A stretch of DNA of 64,000 nucleotides from Pseudomonas poae (GCA_028869255.1 CP110972.1:4345001-4409000); one strand, 5' to 3'; numbered from the stretch's first letter, positions 33,414 to 46,137 are shown. Translations and numbers: made by a program. Notes: generated by a model not told the origin, from the letters alone.

Positions 33414-33980
33414 TCAAGCGCGTGGGAGGGTGACACCGCGCTGGCCCTGATACTTGCCTGCGCGGTCTTTGTACGACACTTCACACGCCTCGTCAGACTG
33501 CAGGAACAGCATCTGCGCCACGCCTTCGTTGGCGTAGATTTTCGCCGGCAATGTGGTGGTGTTGGAGAACTCCAGGGTCACGTGGCCTTCCCACTCCGGC
33601 TCAAGCGGCGTCACGTTGACGATAATGCCGCAGCGAGCGTAGGTGCTTTTACCGAGGCAGATGGTCAGCACGTCACGGGGGATACGGAAGAACTCCACGG
33701 TGCGCGCCAGGGCGAAGGAGTTCGGCGGGATGATGCACACGTCGCTTTTAACGTCGACGAAGCTTTTTTCGTCGAAGTTCTTCGGATCGACGATGGCCGA
33801 ATTGATATTGGTGAACACCTTGAACTCATCGGCGCAGCGCACGTCGTAGCCGTAGCTGGAAACCCCGTAGGAGATCACACGCTCGTCGCCTTCACCCCGA
33901 ATCTGGCGCTCAACGAATGGTTCGATCATGCCGTGCTCTTGCGCCATGCGGCGAATCCACTTGTCCGATTTGATGCTCAT
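33414..33980 (-). CDS. dcd: dCTP deaminase
   Basis: Encodes 188 residues, standard length. It deaminates dCTP to dUTP, feeding dTMP synthesis. Recognisable motifs: [27 protein letters not shown], the active-site region [31 protein letters not shown] and the C-terminal [14 protein letters not shown]. Homotrimeric enzyme. Lies head-to-head with the cold-shock gene across a 400-base gap. Confidence 0.97.
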   Translation of the reverse strand: MSIKSDKWIRRMAQEHGMIEPFVERQIRGEGDERVISYGVSSYGYDVRCADEFKVFTNINSAIVDPKNFDEKSFVDVKSDVCIIPPNSFALARTVEFFRIPRDVLTICLGKSTYARCGIIVNVTPLEPEWEGHVTLEFSNTTTLPAKIYANEGVAQMLFLQSDEACEVSYKDRAGKYQGQRGVTLPRA

Positions 33981-34381
33981 GGCGGGTGTCCTGAATAGCG
34001 AGGTGGAAAAATTCTGTGGAGCATCTTACCGGGGCCGGCGTTGGGGTTCAAAGGGCGTAGGGCTTTTGTTGATGAATGCCCTGGCGAATGCACCTGCCGC
34101 TATAAGCCACAGCCAGCGTGGCCGGGACCCGCGTCGCTGCCGCCAGTGACTGTAAATACCACCGCCAGTCACGAAAATAGAGAAACCTTCGGAAATACCA
34201 TTGGCACGTTCCGGAAAAAGGGTTAAGGTGGCGCCACTGTGCTGCTTGTGTCACTGAGAATCTCTACACGATATGTTGAATTTCGATCCAACCATCTCCA
34301 AGAATTTTTCCTGCTCTTTGCACTCAGTCTCGGCCAGGGCTTTTCCTGAGTCGCAGTTAACTTTGTCCAAGGAGATACACC
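33981..34381. promoter_or_regulatory. Divergent region of dcd and the cold-shock gene
   Basis: No gene is supportable in these 401 bases. The left part is the dcd promoter side; the right part (from about 34240) is A/T-richer and probably the long untranslated leader typical of cold-shock genes, ending in CAAGGAGATACACC before the start codon. No clear riboswitch or tRNA fold was seen. Confidence 0.4.
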
Positions 34382-34591
34382 ATGTCTAATCGCCAAACTG
34401 GTACCGTTAAGTGGTTCAACGATGAAAAAGGCTTCGGCTTCATCACTCCACAATCCGGTGACGACCTGTTCGTTCACTTCAAAGCTATCCAATCCGACGG
34501 CTTCAAAAGCCTGAAAGAAGGCCAACAGGTTTCTTTCATCGCTACCCGCGGTCAGAAAGGCATGCAAGCTGAAGAAGTTCAAGTTATCTAA
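34382..34591 (+). CDS. Cold-shock protein (CspA/CapB family)
   Basis: Encodes 69 residues. The cold-shock domain is complete: [17 protein letters not shown] (RNP1) and DLFVHFKAI (RNP2), ending with MQAEEVQVI. Binds single-stranded RNA and DNA and melts mRNA structure. A strong ribosome site (AAGGAG) and a strong terminator suggest a monocistronic, highly expressed gene. Confidence 0.96.
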   Translation: MSNRQTGTVKWFNDEKGFGFITPQSGDDLFVHFKAIQSDGFKSLKEGQQVSFIATRGQKGMQAEEVQVI

Positions 34592-34609
34592 CTTGTACTG
34601 ACTTAGTCG

Positions 34610-34641
34610 AAAAAACCCCGCCCTTAAAAGCGGGGTTTTTT
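34610..34641 (+). terminator. Rho-independent terminator of the cold-shock gene
   Basis: AAAAAACCCCGC pairs with GCGGGGTTTTTT across a short A-rich loop, followed by more T. The A tract on the other side allows it to act on both strands. Confidence 0.95.
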
Positions 34642-34689
34642 TATGCCTGTGGTTTGGGGATACCTGGATAAAAAGCCGGGTGCAAAAAA

Positions 34690-34782
34690 AATGTGGGAGC
34701 GGGCTTGCTCGCGAATGCAGTGGATCAGTCACCCTACATACCGACTGAAATACCGTATTCGCGAGCAAGCCCGCTCCCACAT
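34690..34782. repeat. REP doublet
   Basis: Left arm AATGTGGGAGCGGGCTTGCT and its inverted right arm ending in CCGCTCCCACAT, between the cold-shock gene and the 3' end of rpoS (stop 29 bases away). Confidence 0.9.
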
Positions 34783-34810
34783 GCCAGCGACTACATTTCG
34801 TGAGCCGCTG

Positions 34811-35815
34811 TTACTGAAACAACGACTCACTCGACAAGCCGTTCTTCTCCAGGATCTCACGCAAGCGTTTGAGGCCCTCCACCTGAATCTGCCGCACCCG
34901 TTCGCGGGTCAGGCCGATCTCCAGGCCTACGTCCTCCAGGGTACTGCTCTCATGGCCGCGCAGACCAAAGCGGCGAATCACCACCTCACGCTGCTTGTCC
35001 GTGAGCTCAGACAGCCACTGGTCAATACTTTGGGAAAGATCATCGTCCTGCAACAGCTCGCAAGGATCTGTCGGGCGATCATCCGTCAGGGTGTCCAGCA
35101 GGGTTTTATCCGAATCCGGACCCAGCGAGACGTCAACCGAAGACACCCGCTCGTTCAGGCCAAGCATGCGCTTGACCTCCCCTACCGGTTTTTCCAGCAG
35201 GTTGGCGATTTCTTCGGGCGAAGGTTCATGATCGAGTTTTTGTGTCAGCTCACGCGCTGCCCGCAGGTAGACGTTGAGCTCCTTGACCACATGGATCGGC
35301 AACCGGATCGTGCGGGTCTGATTCATGATCGCCCGTTCGATGGTCTGGCGGATCCACCAGGTGGCATAGGTTGAAAAGCGGAAGCCCCGCTCAGGGTCGA
35401 ACTTCTCCACCGCCCGGATCAAGCCCAGGTTGCCCTCCTCGATCAGGTCCAGCAGCGATAGCCCACGATTGACGTAGCGTCGGGCGATTTTCACCACCAG
35501 GCGCAGGTTACTTTCAATCATGCGCTTGCGCCCAGCCGGATCACCCTTTTGCGACAAGCGCGCAAAATGGACTTCTTCTTCGGGGGTAAGCAGAGGGGAA
35601 AAGCCGATTTCATTGAGGTACAGCTGGGTCGCATCGAGCGCCCGTGTGTAATCAATGTATTTGTGTTGCTTTAACGCGGTGGAGTTCTTGGATTTGGTGC
35701 GAACTGAAGGTACAGCAGGTCCCTCATTCGACATCGATTCCGTAGCGATACCGGTCTCCATAAGGAGAACCTCATCGTCGATGTCAAACTCCGGCGCTTC
35801 TTTACTGAGAGCCAT
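34811..35815 (-). CDS. rpoS: RNA polymerase sigma factor RpoS
   Basis: Encodes 334 residues, the usual Pseudomonas length. Region 1.2 ([16 protein letters not shown]), region 2 ([53 protein letters not shown]), region 3 ([11 protein letters not shown]) and region 4 ([17 protein letters not shown]) are intact. It directs RNA polymerase to general-stress and stationary-phase promoters. Its main promoter is normally inside nlpD, just upstream. The conserved Pseudomonas neighbours rsmZ and fdxA are not found downstream in this window. Confidence 0.98.
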   Translation of the reverse strand: MALSKEAPEFDIDDEVLLMETGIATESMSNEGPAVPSVRTKSKNSTALKQHKYIDYTRALDATQLYLNEIGFSPLLTPEEEVHFARLSQKGDPAGRKRMIESNLRLVVKIARRYVNRGLSLLDLIEEGNLGLIRAVEKFDPERGFRFSTYATWWIRQTIERAIMNQTRTIRLPIHVVKELNVYLRAARELTQKLDHEPSPEEIANLLEKPVGEVKRMLGLNERVSSVDVSLGPDSDKTLLDTLTDDRPTDPCELLQDDDLSQSIDQWLSELTDKQREVVIRRFGLRGHESSTLEDVGLEIGLTRERVRQIQVEGLKRLREILEKNGLSSESLFQ

Positions 35816-35921
35816 TGTTATAGTCCTTTGGTGAGTTCGACCTCAAGCTCAAGCGACGCCTTTATCCTTGGCAACGCTGGAGCCTGTTCCTTCTACGTGA
35901 GGGAACAGGCTGTGCAACACA

Positions 35922-36758
35922 TCAACGACGGGGTAGGAATTGCAGCGGATCTACAGGCTTCCCTTGGCGGCGAATCTCAAAGTGCAGTTTCACCCGGTCT
36001 GTGCCAGTTGATCCCATTTCGGCAATTGTCTGTCCGACCTTGACTTGCTGCCCCTCCCGAACCAACAGCCTGCGGTTGTGACCGTAAGCACTGACGTAGG
36101 TATCGCTGTGTTTGATGATGACCAGCTCGCCGTAGCCCCGTAAACCACTCCCGGCGTACACCACTGTCCCATCAGACGCAGCTAAAACAGGCTGTCCCAA
36201 ATCCCCGGCGATATCAATGCCTTTATTCAAACTACCGTTTGAAGAGAATTTTCCAATTAATACGCCGTTTGAAGGCCACCCCCAACCGGTCGGCGCAGGC
36301 CCTGCAGGCGGCAACGGCGCGGCTGCCGGCTTGCTGGCAACAGTAGGCGCAGCGGTGCCTGCAGGCCGGGTGATGAGGGTGGTTTTGCTCGAAGACGACG
36401 GCGAAGATCCGGTGTTTGTCACAACTGTCGTAGGTGTTGAACCGGTGCGCCCGTCGAAGCGAATGGTCTGACCCGGATGGATCGTGTAGGGCACAGGAAT
36501 ATTGTTACGAGCTGCGAGCGCCTTGTAGTCCCAACCATAACGGAAGGCGATCGAGAACATCGTGTCGCCCTTGCGCACCACATATTGCCCGGTGGTGACC
36601 GTCGGCTTTTGCGGCGCCGCATTATTGCGATCAACCACCCGCGCGCCACTGCTTGGCGAACTGGAGCACGCCGCCAGCAGGGAACTCAAGACAAGGCCAA
36701 GCACCAGTCGCTGAAAGCTTGTTTTACTCATACGCTGCGCAAGACCTGTGAGACTCAC
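35922..36758 (-). CDS. nlpD: NlpD lipoprotein (LysM and degenerate M23 peptidase)
   Basis: Encodes 278 residues from a GTG at 36758, chosen because AAAGGGAG precedes it; ATG 36731 is the alternative. The signal ends in a lipobox (SSLLAAC, Cys31). A LysM domain (YVVRKGDTMFSIAFRYGWD) binds peptidoglycan; the C-terminal LytM/M23 domain (KGIDIAGDLGQPVLAA, YGHNRRLLVREGQQV, LHFEIR) lacks the first catalytic His, as in NlpD, which activates amidases such as AmiC during septum splitting instead of cutting itself. Upstream of rpoS as in other Pseudomonas. Confidence 0.95.
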   Translation of the reverse strand: MSLTGLAQRMSKTSFQRLVLGLVLSSLLAACSSSPSSGARVVDRNNAAPQKPTVTTGQYVVRKGDTMFSIAFRYGWDYKALAARNNIPVPYTIHPGQTIRFDGRTGSTPTTVVTNTGSSPSSSSKTTLITRPAGTAAPTVASKPAAAPLPPAGPAPTGWGWPSNGVLIGKFSSNGSLNKGIDIAGDLGQPVLAASDGTVVYAGSGLRGYGELVIIKHSDTYVSAYGHNRRLLVREGQQVKVGQTIAEMGSTGTDRVKLHFEIRRQGKPVDPLQFLPRR

Positions 36759-36966
36759 CCGCCGCTCCCTTTGTGGTGGCTGAACATGAACGCCTGTATC
36801 AGGCTTGAAATATGACGCAAGTATAACTGGGCATTGAATTTTTACCGGCACACGACTGAAACGAAATATTCATCGTGTTGAATGCTGGCGCCAACTCTGT
36901 TGACTCGATAGACCCCGCCGTAAGACACATCCCCACCAGCAGAATTCAGTGCCCGTGAACAAATGA

Positions 36967-38380
<1,414 letters not shown>

Positions 38381-38393
<13 letters not shown>

Positions 38394-39439
38394 GGGTTGT
38401 CCGTCTGCCCCACCGGCACCAGATAAACAAGCTCGCGCACCAAGACAGTGGCGAAGCATCCGGCCGGCAGGACGAATTCCAATTGCAGAATGTCCAGCGA
38501 AGGATAATGCCACGTCAACCCGCCAATGGGCAGTCGCAGAATGCGACGTTCCTGGCTCATTCCGGCATTCACCAGCCAATCGCGCAGCTCGGCTTCACCG
38601 GCGGCAATCGTTTGCTCAAGCGCGTGGGTTGCACCTGCGGCGGGTGAGTCGCCCTCGCCCCACTGCGGCCCGGTGGGGTGCAGGTCCAGAATCGCCAGGC
38701 GCGGGTCGCTGCACTCCGCCTCCCCGGCGGGGAAAAAACTGCGGCTGTCGGTAAAGGCCAGCAGGTCGCCGACCTGGGCGCGCTGCCAGGAACCATCAGC
38801 CACACGCGCCGCCAACACTTTGTTGAACAGGTAGCTGCGCGCAGTGGACAGCAGCCGCGAACGCACATTGCGCTGTTCCGGCAAAGCCTTGCGTGCAGCC
38901 CATTCGCGGGCATCGGTGAGGTTGCCACCGTTGTGGCCGAAACGCTGGGCGCCGAAGTAATTCGGAATGCCGTGTTGTGCAATCAGTTGCAACCGCGCGT
39001 CGATAGCGGCGGTATCACCTGCCAGCTGGGTCAGGCGCAAGGTGAAGCCATTCGCCGAGTGTGCACCCCGTTGCAACTTGCGTTTGTGACGGCCGGTCTT
39101 GAGGATCTTGAGCGTGTCGTTTTCCGCGCCACTCAGGTCCGGGTCGGCCTTGCCCGGCAGCTGCACGCTGAACCATTGGCGGGTCAACGCCTGGCGGTCC
39201 TTGAGCCCGGCATAGCTGACGGTGCGCAAAGGCACGCCAGCCGCCTTGGCGATGCGGCGGGCCGCTTCTTCGGTATTCAGGCCGCGCTTCTCCACCCACA
39301 ACCACAGGTGCTCACCCTCGCCGCTCAGCGGGATGTCCAGCACTTCATCAACCTGGAAGTCTTCAGCGGTGGCCTTCAGGACTGCGCTGCCCAACGCCTC
39401 GCCATAGGCCCGCGGGCCCAGTAGTTGCAGGTCATTCAT
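38381..39439 (-). CDS. truD: tRNA pseudouridine(13) synthase TruD
   Basis: Encodes 352 residues. Catalytic-domain motifs include [36 protein letters not shown] (with the catalytic Asp) and [15 protein letters not shown]. Isomerises U13 of tRNA-Glu to pseudouridine. Coupled by overlaps of 4 bases with ispF and 13 bases with surE. Confidence 0.97.
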
Positions 39440-39909
39440 GCGCGCAGCAACAAGGCGACGGAGTGCACCGCAATGCCCTCTTCACGACCGGTAAACCCGA
39501 GCTTTTCGGTGGTAGTGGCTTTCACGTTCACTTGATCCAATTCAATTTGCAGGTCTGCGGCAATCAGCGCACGCATTGATTCGATATGCGGTGCCATTTT
39601 CGGCGCCTGGGCCACGATGGTGTTGTCGACGTTACCGACCTTCCAGCCCTTGGCGTGGATCAGGCCGACCACGTGGCGCAGCAATACACGACTGTCCGCG
39701 CCCTTGAAGGTGGGATCGGTGTCCGGAAAGTGCTTGCCGATGTCCCCCAATGCCGCCGCACCGAGCAAGGCATCGCTCAAGGCGTGCAGCACAACGTCGC
39801 CGTCAGAATGAGCCAGCAACCCATGGTGGTGCGCAATGCGCACGCCGCCCAGGGTGATGAAATCGCCTTCAGCGAAACGGTGCACATCGTAGCCGTGGCC
39901 AATACGCAT
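39436..39909 (-). CDS. ispF: 2-C-methyl-D-erythritol 2,4-cyclodiphosphate synthase
   Basis: Encodes 157 residues starting [12 protein letters not shown], with the zinc ligands D8 and H10; [21 protein letters not shown] follows. Catalyses the cyclisation step of the MEP isoprenoid pathway; ispD of the same pathway is at 46138. The start codon directly follows the T tract of the fghA terminator, leaving little room for a ribosome site (only GGGG of the terminator stem). Confidence 0.98.
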   Translation of the reverse strand: MRIGHGYDVHRFAEGDFITLGGVRIAHHHGLLAHSDGDVVLHALSDALLGAAALGDIGKHFPDTDPTFKGADSRVLLRHVVGLIHAKGWKVGNVDNTIVAQAPKMAPHIESMRALIAADLQIELDQVNVKATTTEKLGFTGREEGIAVHSVALLLRA

Positions 39910-39940
39910 AAAAAAAACGCCCCGATTTAATTCAGGGCGT
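39910..39940 (-). terminator. Rho-independent terminator of fghA
   Basis: Read on the minus strand, ACGCCC pairs with GGGCGT and is followed by eight T that abut the ispF ATG. It should end frmA-fghA transcripts, so ispF needs its own or read-through transcription. Confidence 0.85.
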
Positions 39941-39964
39941 GATTCTACCTACTTTTGCCTCACA

Positions 39965-40810
39965 TTAACCGAGCAAAGCACGACCATGGTGTCGCAAATG
40001 GTCTTCGATGAAGCTGGCGATAAAGAAGTAGCTGTGGTCGTAGCCCGGCTGCAGGCGCAGTTCCAGCGGGTGGTTAGCCGCCTTGGCCGCTTGCATCAGG
40101 GCTTCGGGCTTGAGTTGAACGGCCAGGAAGTCGTCGCGGTCGCCCTGGTCCACCAGCAACGGCAGCTTTTGCGAGGCTTCGCTGATCAGCACGCAGGCGT
40201 CCCACTCGCGCCATTTCGAACGTTCTTCACCCAGGTAACGGGAGAAGGCTTTCTGACCCCACGGGCAATCCATCGGGTTGTTGATCGGCGAAAACGCCGA
40301 CACCGACAGGTAACGCCCGGGGTTGCGCAAGGCACACACCAGCGCACCGTGGCCGCCCATGGAGTGGCCACTGATGCCGCGTTTATCCGAAGCCGGGAAA
40401 TGCGCTTCAACCAAAGCCGGCAATTCCTGCACCACGTAGTCGTGCATCCGATAGTGCTTGGCCCACGGTTCCTGAATGGCATTCAGGTAGAAGCCGGCGC
40501 CCAGGCCAAAATCCCAGGCGTTGTCCGGGTCGCCCGGCACGCCGGGGCCACGCGGGCTGGTGTCCGGCGCGACGATGATCAACCCCAGCTCGGCGGCCAT
40601 GCGCTGGGCGCCGGCTTTCTGCATGAAATTCTCATCGGTGCAGGTCAGCCCGGACAGCCAGTACAGTACCGGCAACTTGCCGCCCTGCTCCGCTTGCGGC
40701 GGCAAGTAGACGGCGAAAGTCATGTCGCAACCGAGCACGTGGGAGCTGTGTTTATAGCGTTTGTGCCAGCCGCCAAAACTCTTTTGGCACGAGATATTTT
40801 CCAGGGTCAT
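39965..40810 (-). CDS. fghA: S-formylglutathione hydrolase
   Basis: Encodes 281 residues from [15 protein letters not shown]; a start nine codons earlier is less likely. Esterase-D fold with [14 protein letters not shown], the nucleophile elbow [10 protein letters not shown], and the Asp/His partners in DQGDRDDFL and GYDHSYFFI. Hydrolyses S-formylglutathione to formate and glutathione after the FrmA step. Downstream of frmA with about 90 bases between. Confidence 0.97.
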   Translation of the reverse strand: MTLENISCQKSFGGWHKRYKHSSHVLGCDMTFAVYLPPQAEQGGKLPVLYWLSGLTCTDENFMQKAGAQRMAAELGLIIVAPDTSPRGPGVPGDPDNAWDFGLGAGFYLNAIQEPWAKHYRMHDYVVQELPALVEAHFPASDKRGISGHSMGGHGALVCALRNPGRYLSVSAFSPINNPMDCPWGQKAFSRYLGEERSKWREWDACVLISEASQKLPLLVDQGDRDDFLAVQLKPEALMQAAKAANHPLELRLQPGYDHSYFFIASFIEDHLRHHGRALLG

Positions 40811-40819
40811 GGGAATGCT

Positions 40820-40892
40820 CCCAGCTACAAGTTGCAAGCCTCAAGCAACAAGTCAGGCGTACGCCCACTTGCAGCTTGCAGCTCGTAACTCG
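40820..40892. repeat. Short GCTTGCAGCTTG-type repeat between frmA and fghA
   Basis: The gap holds alternating AGCTACAAGTTGCAAGC and ACTTGCAGCTTGCAGCTCG motifs in opposite orientation, an interspersed repeat style common in fluorescent pseudomonads. It can form a long imperfect hairpin in the frmA-fghA transcript. Confidence 0.45.
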
Positions 40893-40900
40893 CCGCTGCT

Positions 40901-42122
<1,222 letters not shown>

Positions 42123-43022
42123 ATGCAGGAGAACCGCTGGGAAGGCATCGACGAGTTTGTCGCCGTGGCCGAATGCTGCCAATTCACCGCAGCGGCGGAG
42201 CGTTTAGGCGTTTCCTCGTCGCATATCAGCCGCCAGGTGGCGCGGCTCGAAGAGCGTTTGCAGACGCGGTTGCTGTATCGCAGCACCCGGCGCGTCACGC
42301 TGACCGAGGCCGGGCAGACCTTTTTACAACACTGCCAGCGCCTGCAGGACGGCCGCGAAGAAGCCCTGCGCGCCGTGGGCGACCTGGCCAGCGAGCCCAA
42401 GGGCATGTTGCGCATGACCTGCGCGGTGGCGTATGGCGAACGATTTATCGTGCCGCTGGTGACCCGCTTCATGGGGTTGTACCCACAATTGCGGGTGGAT
42501 GTGGAACTGAGCAACCGCCAGCTGGACCTGGTGCATGAGGGCCTGGACCTGGCCATTCGTCTGGGGCGCCTCTCGGACTCGCGCATGGTTGCTACTCGCC
42601 TGGCGCCACGGCGCATGTACCTGTGCGCGTCGCCCTCCTACCTTGCACGGTATGGCCGCCCACACAGCTTGTCGGAGCTGAGCCGGCACAACTGCCTGAT
42701 TGGCAGCTCGGATATCTGGCAACTGGAACAGGACGGGCGGGAATTTTCCCAGCGAGTACAGGGAAACTGGCGCTGCAACAGTGGGCAGGCCGTGCTGGAT
42801 GCGGCACTTCAGGGCGTCGGCCTGTGCCAGCTACCCGACTACTACGTGCTGGAGCACTTGAAAAGCGGCACCCTGGTGTCGTTGCTGGAAGGTCACCAGC
42901 CGCCGAACACCGCCGTGTGGGCGCTCTACCCGCAACAGCGCCATCTCTCGCCAAAAGTGCGCAAGCTGGTGGAGTTCCTCAAAGAGGGGCTGGCGCAGCA
43001 CGTCGTCTACACCACCATATAG
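42123..43022 (+). CDS. gfnR: LysR-family regulator of formaldehyde detoxification
   Basis: Encodes 299 residues. The N-terminal winged helix (EFVAVAECCQFTAAAERLGVSSSHISRQVARLEERL) is typical of LysR, followed by the effector-binding domain. It is divergent from frmA, exactly where P. aeruginosa PA3630 (GfnR, regulator of the glutathione-dependent formaldehyde pathway) lies; the symbol rests on that recalled synteny, not on a motif. It probably activates frmA-fghA and represses itself. Confidence 0.8.
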   Translation: MQENRWEGIDEFVAVAECCQFTAAAERLGVSSSHISRQVARLEERLQTRLLYRSTRRVTLTEAGQTFLQHCQRLQDGREEALRAVGDLASEPKGMLRMTCAVAYGERFIVPLVTRFMGLYPQLRVDVELSNRQLDLVHEGLDLAIRLGRLSDSRMVATRLAPRRMYLCASPSYLARYGRPHSLSELSRHNCLIGSSDIWQLEQDGREFSQRVQGNWRCNSGQAVLDAALQGVGLCQLPDYYVLEHLKSGTLVSLLEGHQPPNTAVWALYPQQRHLSPKVRKLVEFLKEGLAQHVVYTTI

Positions 43023-43088
43023 ATAACGCCCGGCCCTTGGCCGTTTGCCTGCAAATACACGCAGTTTCCACTGCCCCAAGGCAAGCAG

Positions 43089-46000
43089 ATGAGCCCACAT
43101 ACCCCACAGATTCAACGCACCAACCACTTTATCCGCAAGGTACTGGCCGACTTCCCGGTGCCGGGCGAAATTGCTTCCCGGTTGATTCGCAAGCACGCCC
43201 AACCGTTCAGCAACGAAGAGCTGGACCCCGACAACACCCTGCTGACCACTATCGAATACAACACTGACAATCCCGATGCGCCTTTTACCGGCGCCATCAT
43301 CCAGACGATGACGTTGACCGAAGCGATGATCGCCAACGCCCCAGAGGCCCCAGGCGGCCTGGTCAACATCACGGGGTTCTCGATGACCGCGCCGTATTTC
43401 AATATTGTCCCCGAGCTGCCACGCCTGATGGATAACCGGATTCCGGCAATGTTCAACGAAGAGTTCATCGCCGCCGGCTGGATTGCGCCCCGTCGCTATG
43501 AAGCGATTTACCTGCGCAGCGAGCCGCAGGCTTACGGGCCGAGCACCCAACTGGGCATCTCCCCGCAAAACTTTCGCAATGTCGTGCAATCGAGCAACTT
43601 CGACCAGGTTTACAACGAGGCAATCACGGCGTTCTGGGACAAGCACCAGGAGAACTACAAAACCCTGATGCGTATGTCCTTTATCGAAGGCTATCTGAAT
43701 CAATTCGACGAATTCACCCTGACCGATGAGGAGCGCAGCCTGGCAGCGCGGGCGGCAGGTGTCGCCAACACCAAGGACTTCAGCAACTTGTCCCTTCAAG
43801 ACCTGCAGGCCCCGTATGTTCCGGATACAAACCTTTCTATGCGTCTGCTGCGCATCCATACCAACGAAGCCACCGACATTCTCACCATCACCGACAACCA
43901 GAGCCAGATCACCCTGCTTTACATTCCAGGCAACTCTTCCCCCTTCCACGGCTTTGTTGACCCGGCAGCCATGCGTACGTGGCTGGTGAGCCTGGCCAAA
44001 ACGGCAAACCAACGTAAAGCGCTGACCAACCACTTCGAAGCTGAAACCGTCGACTCCGGCTTGATATACAGCGGCGTCGAGGAGGCCCTGGTCGGTATGA
44101 CGGCCTTTCCTGGCCCAGCCCCGAAGTCAGGCTTTTTCAATAGCTTGCTGCCAGCCACCTACTGGGACCCGGAGCAATACATCAACAACGCCATGTACCC
44201 GGCGCTGAACGGCAATCCTTTCGACTATATAACCCGACAGGTCAAGGCCCGTATCAGCAAGCTGATGGCGCGCACCCTTGTTTCACCACTGGATACCTAC
44301 AAGGCCAACACCCTCGACGCCTTGGAAAAAGGCTGCCTGCTGGCAATTCCCCTCGCCCTTGCCATGCGATCAGCCCTGCTCGCCGAGTTTTGTTTCCTGA
44401 CTCAGGGCATCACCGAGATGGCGATTGGTACCGACGACATACTGAAAGACAAGCCCATGGGCACTGAACGGATCATCTTCGGTGCCCTGAATGCAATGCC
44501 CGTGGTCGTCCACGGTATCGGTACCCAGGCCGCCGCCACCCTCAACAGCTTGCGCAGCCAACTGGGCAAGGCTGTCCGCCAAGTGAGCGGCAACATCAAG
44601 GTCAGTCTGCTCGCCAGCAGTTCGACGCCAGCGCAGGAGCCGGGCCGGATACTGAATGCGAGGCCCAGACCCAGCGGCTTGCAAACGGTGAGGATCCTCG
44701 GCGAATCGTTTATTACCTACCTCACCCCCGACGAAAGCGGCTTTTTCGAACTGTTCATGAGCGACCCGGCAACCCCGTTGACAATCCACGCTACCGGACT
44801 CTTCGCCATACAGAGTTCTGACCTGAAATGGCGAATAGCGGGGCTGAACGGTGGTGGTGCGTTTCGCAACGGCTGGCAGCGTATTTACCGTTTTTTTGGC
44901 GGCCCGGCCCATTCAAGCTTATTCAACGCCTATGAAATGCCCACCCCGCTACGCGAAACTGTGGCAGGCATGATGAGTGACAGCAGTTCGTTTTCCGAAG
45001 ACTTCGAACCGCTTGGAAGCGAGCAGCAGCCGCTCAGAAATGCTCGCAGCCTGTTCTTTGAGAAAAGAAACAAGTTGGCCCAAGACTCGACAACCTTTTT
45101 TAACAACCGCACGCTGCCCCCGGTACGACCGGTGTTGCCGACCTTCAGCCTCGACGATTCCCAAACCAGCATCATCCACAAACTGTTGAGTGCCAGCGAT
45201 GGCCTGGTACTGGGCGAAAGCCATGAGGCGCTGTCGAGCAAGGCTTTTTTGATGGACAACATGCAGGCGCTGGCGCGCGAAGGGGTCAAGCGGATCTATT
45301 TCGAGCATCTGTTGACGGACGTTCACACGCCGCTGATCAAGCTGTTCTATCGCTCCAGGACAGCAGCCATGTCGAATGAATTGCGAAGCTACCTGAGGGG
45401 CATTTATCCGCCCCGCAGCGACAGCCATTACTCGTTTCTGAATATCCTGATCAAAGCCAGGGAGGCCGGGATCAAGATCCAACCCATCGACTGCACCGCC
45501 AGCTACATGATCAGGGACATGACCGACGCCAATGGCACGCTGCGTCAGCGAATGATGAATTTCTACGCGACCGAGGTGATCCAGTGGATCCAGACCACCA
45601 AGCGCCACCCGGGAAAATGGGTCGCGCTGGTGGGCGACAGCCACACCAACAATTACCGGGGCGTCCCCGGCCTGGCCGAGCTGACCGGCAGTATCGGCCT
45701 GCGAATAGAGGATGCACGCGCCGGGCAACGGCTGGGAATCGAGGCCGACCCAGGTCGAACCTCAAGCATGGGAATTGGCAAAGGTAACGCGACGGTCAAG
45801 GCCGACTTTGTATTACGGGTTGATACCACCTCACTGCAAAGGCCCGCGCAAGCAATACCTGGCCCGTCACATAGCCTGGTGTTGCAGAAAACGCCTGAGT
45901 CACAGCTGAGTAAACCCGGACAGTTTTTACTGTCGGCCGCCACGGCTACAACGCCGGCGAAAATTCTCTACCGATCGCGCCGGGGCAATATCCAAAGCAT

Positions 46001-46136
46001 TACGGTCAATCAAGCCGACACACGGTTTTCCATCAACGCGCCCGGTTGGTCGATTGATCAGAAACCTTTCAATACCCTGCAAGCCCTGGTGGACACTTTG
46101 AAAACCCGGCCCGGGGTGGAGCAGGTAACCGACTGA
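43089..46136 (+). CDS. Large toxin-like protein with C-terminal TIKI/ChaN-like domain
   Basis: Encodes 1015 residues, no signal peptide. The N-terminal 400 residues resemble the dermonecrotic-toxin-like domain (DUF6543) common in Pseudomonas insect- or host-directed toxins (LSLAARAAGVANTKDFSNL; LLYIPGNSSPFHGF). A moderately hydrophobic stretch around 415-470 may insert in membranes. The C-terminal part, about 690-880, has LVLGESHEALSSK (G709-E710-S711-H712), IYFEHL (E739, H740) and VALVGDSHTNN (G849, D850, H852), the spaced motifs of the TIKI/EreA/ChaN fold, which also forms a domain in Pasteurella multocida toxin. These residues point to a hydrolase or metal site but no reaction can be assigned. 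Inserted between gfnR and ispD; its stop is one base from that of ispD. Confidence 0.7.
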   Translation: MSPHTPQIQRTNHFIRKVLADFPVPGEIASRLIRKHAQPFSNEELDPDNTLLTTIEYNTDNPDAPFTGAIIQTMTLTEAMIANAPEAPGGLVNITGFSMTAPYFNIVPELPRLMDNRIPAMFNEEFIAAGWIAPRRYEAIYLRSEPQAYGPSTQLGISPQNFRNVVQSSNFDQVYNEAITAFWDKHQENYKTLMRMSFIEGYLNQFDEFTLTDEERSLAARAAGVANTKDFSNLSLQDLQAPYVPDTNLSMRLLRIHTNEATDILTITDNQSQITLLYIPGNSSPFHGFVDPAAMRTWLVSLAKTANQRKALTNHFEAETVDSGLIYSGVEEALVGMTAFPGPAPKSGFFNSLLPATYWDPEQYINNAMYPALNGNPFDYITRQVKARISKLMARTLVSPLDTYKANTLDALEKGCLLAIPLALAMRSALLAEFCFLTQGITEMAIGTDDILKDKPMGTERIIFGALNAMPVVVHGIGTQAAATLNSLRSQLGKAVRQVSGNIKVSLLASSSTPAQEPGRILNARPRPSGLQTVRILGESFITYLTPDESGFFELFMSDPATPLTIHATGLFAIQSSDLKWRIAGLNGGGAFRNGWQRIYRFFGGPAHSSLFNAYEMPTPLRETVAGMMSDSSSFSEDFEPLGSEQQPLRNARSLFFEKRNKLAQDSTTFFNNRTLPPVRPVLPTFSLDDSQTSIIHKLLSASDGLVLGESHEALSSKAFLMDNMQALAREGVKRIYFEHLLTDVHTPLIKLFYRSRTAAMSNELRSYLRGIYPPRSDSHYSFLNILIKAREAGIKIQPIDCTASYMIRDMTDANGTLRQRMMNFYATEVIQWIQTTKRHPGKWVALVGDSHTNNYRGVPGLAELTGSIGLRIEDARAGQRLGIEADPGRTSSMGIGKGNATVKADFVLRVDTTSLQRPAQAIPGPSHSLVLQKTPESQLSKPGQFLLSAATATTPAKILYRSRRGNIQSITVNQADTRFSINAPGWSIDQKPFNTLQALVDTLKTRPGVEQVTD

Positions 46137-46137
46137 A

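Noticed and set aside
34600..34815. Possible rsmZ small RNA after rpoS
   Set aside because: No run of GGA motifs in hairpin loops was found; the gap is a terminator plus REP.
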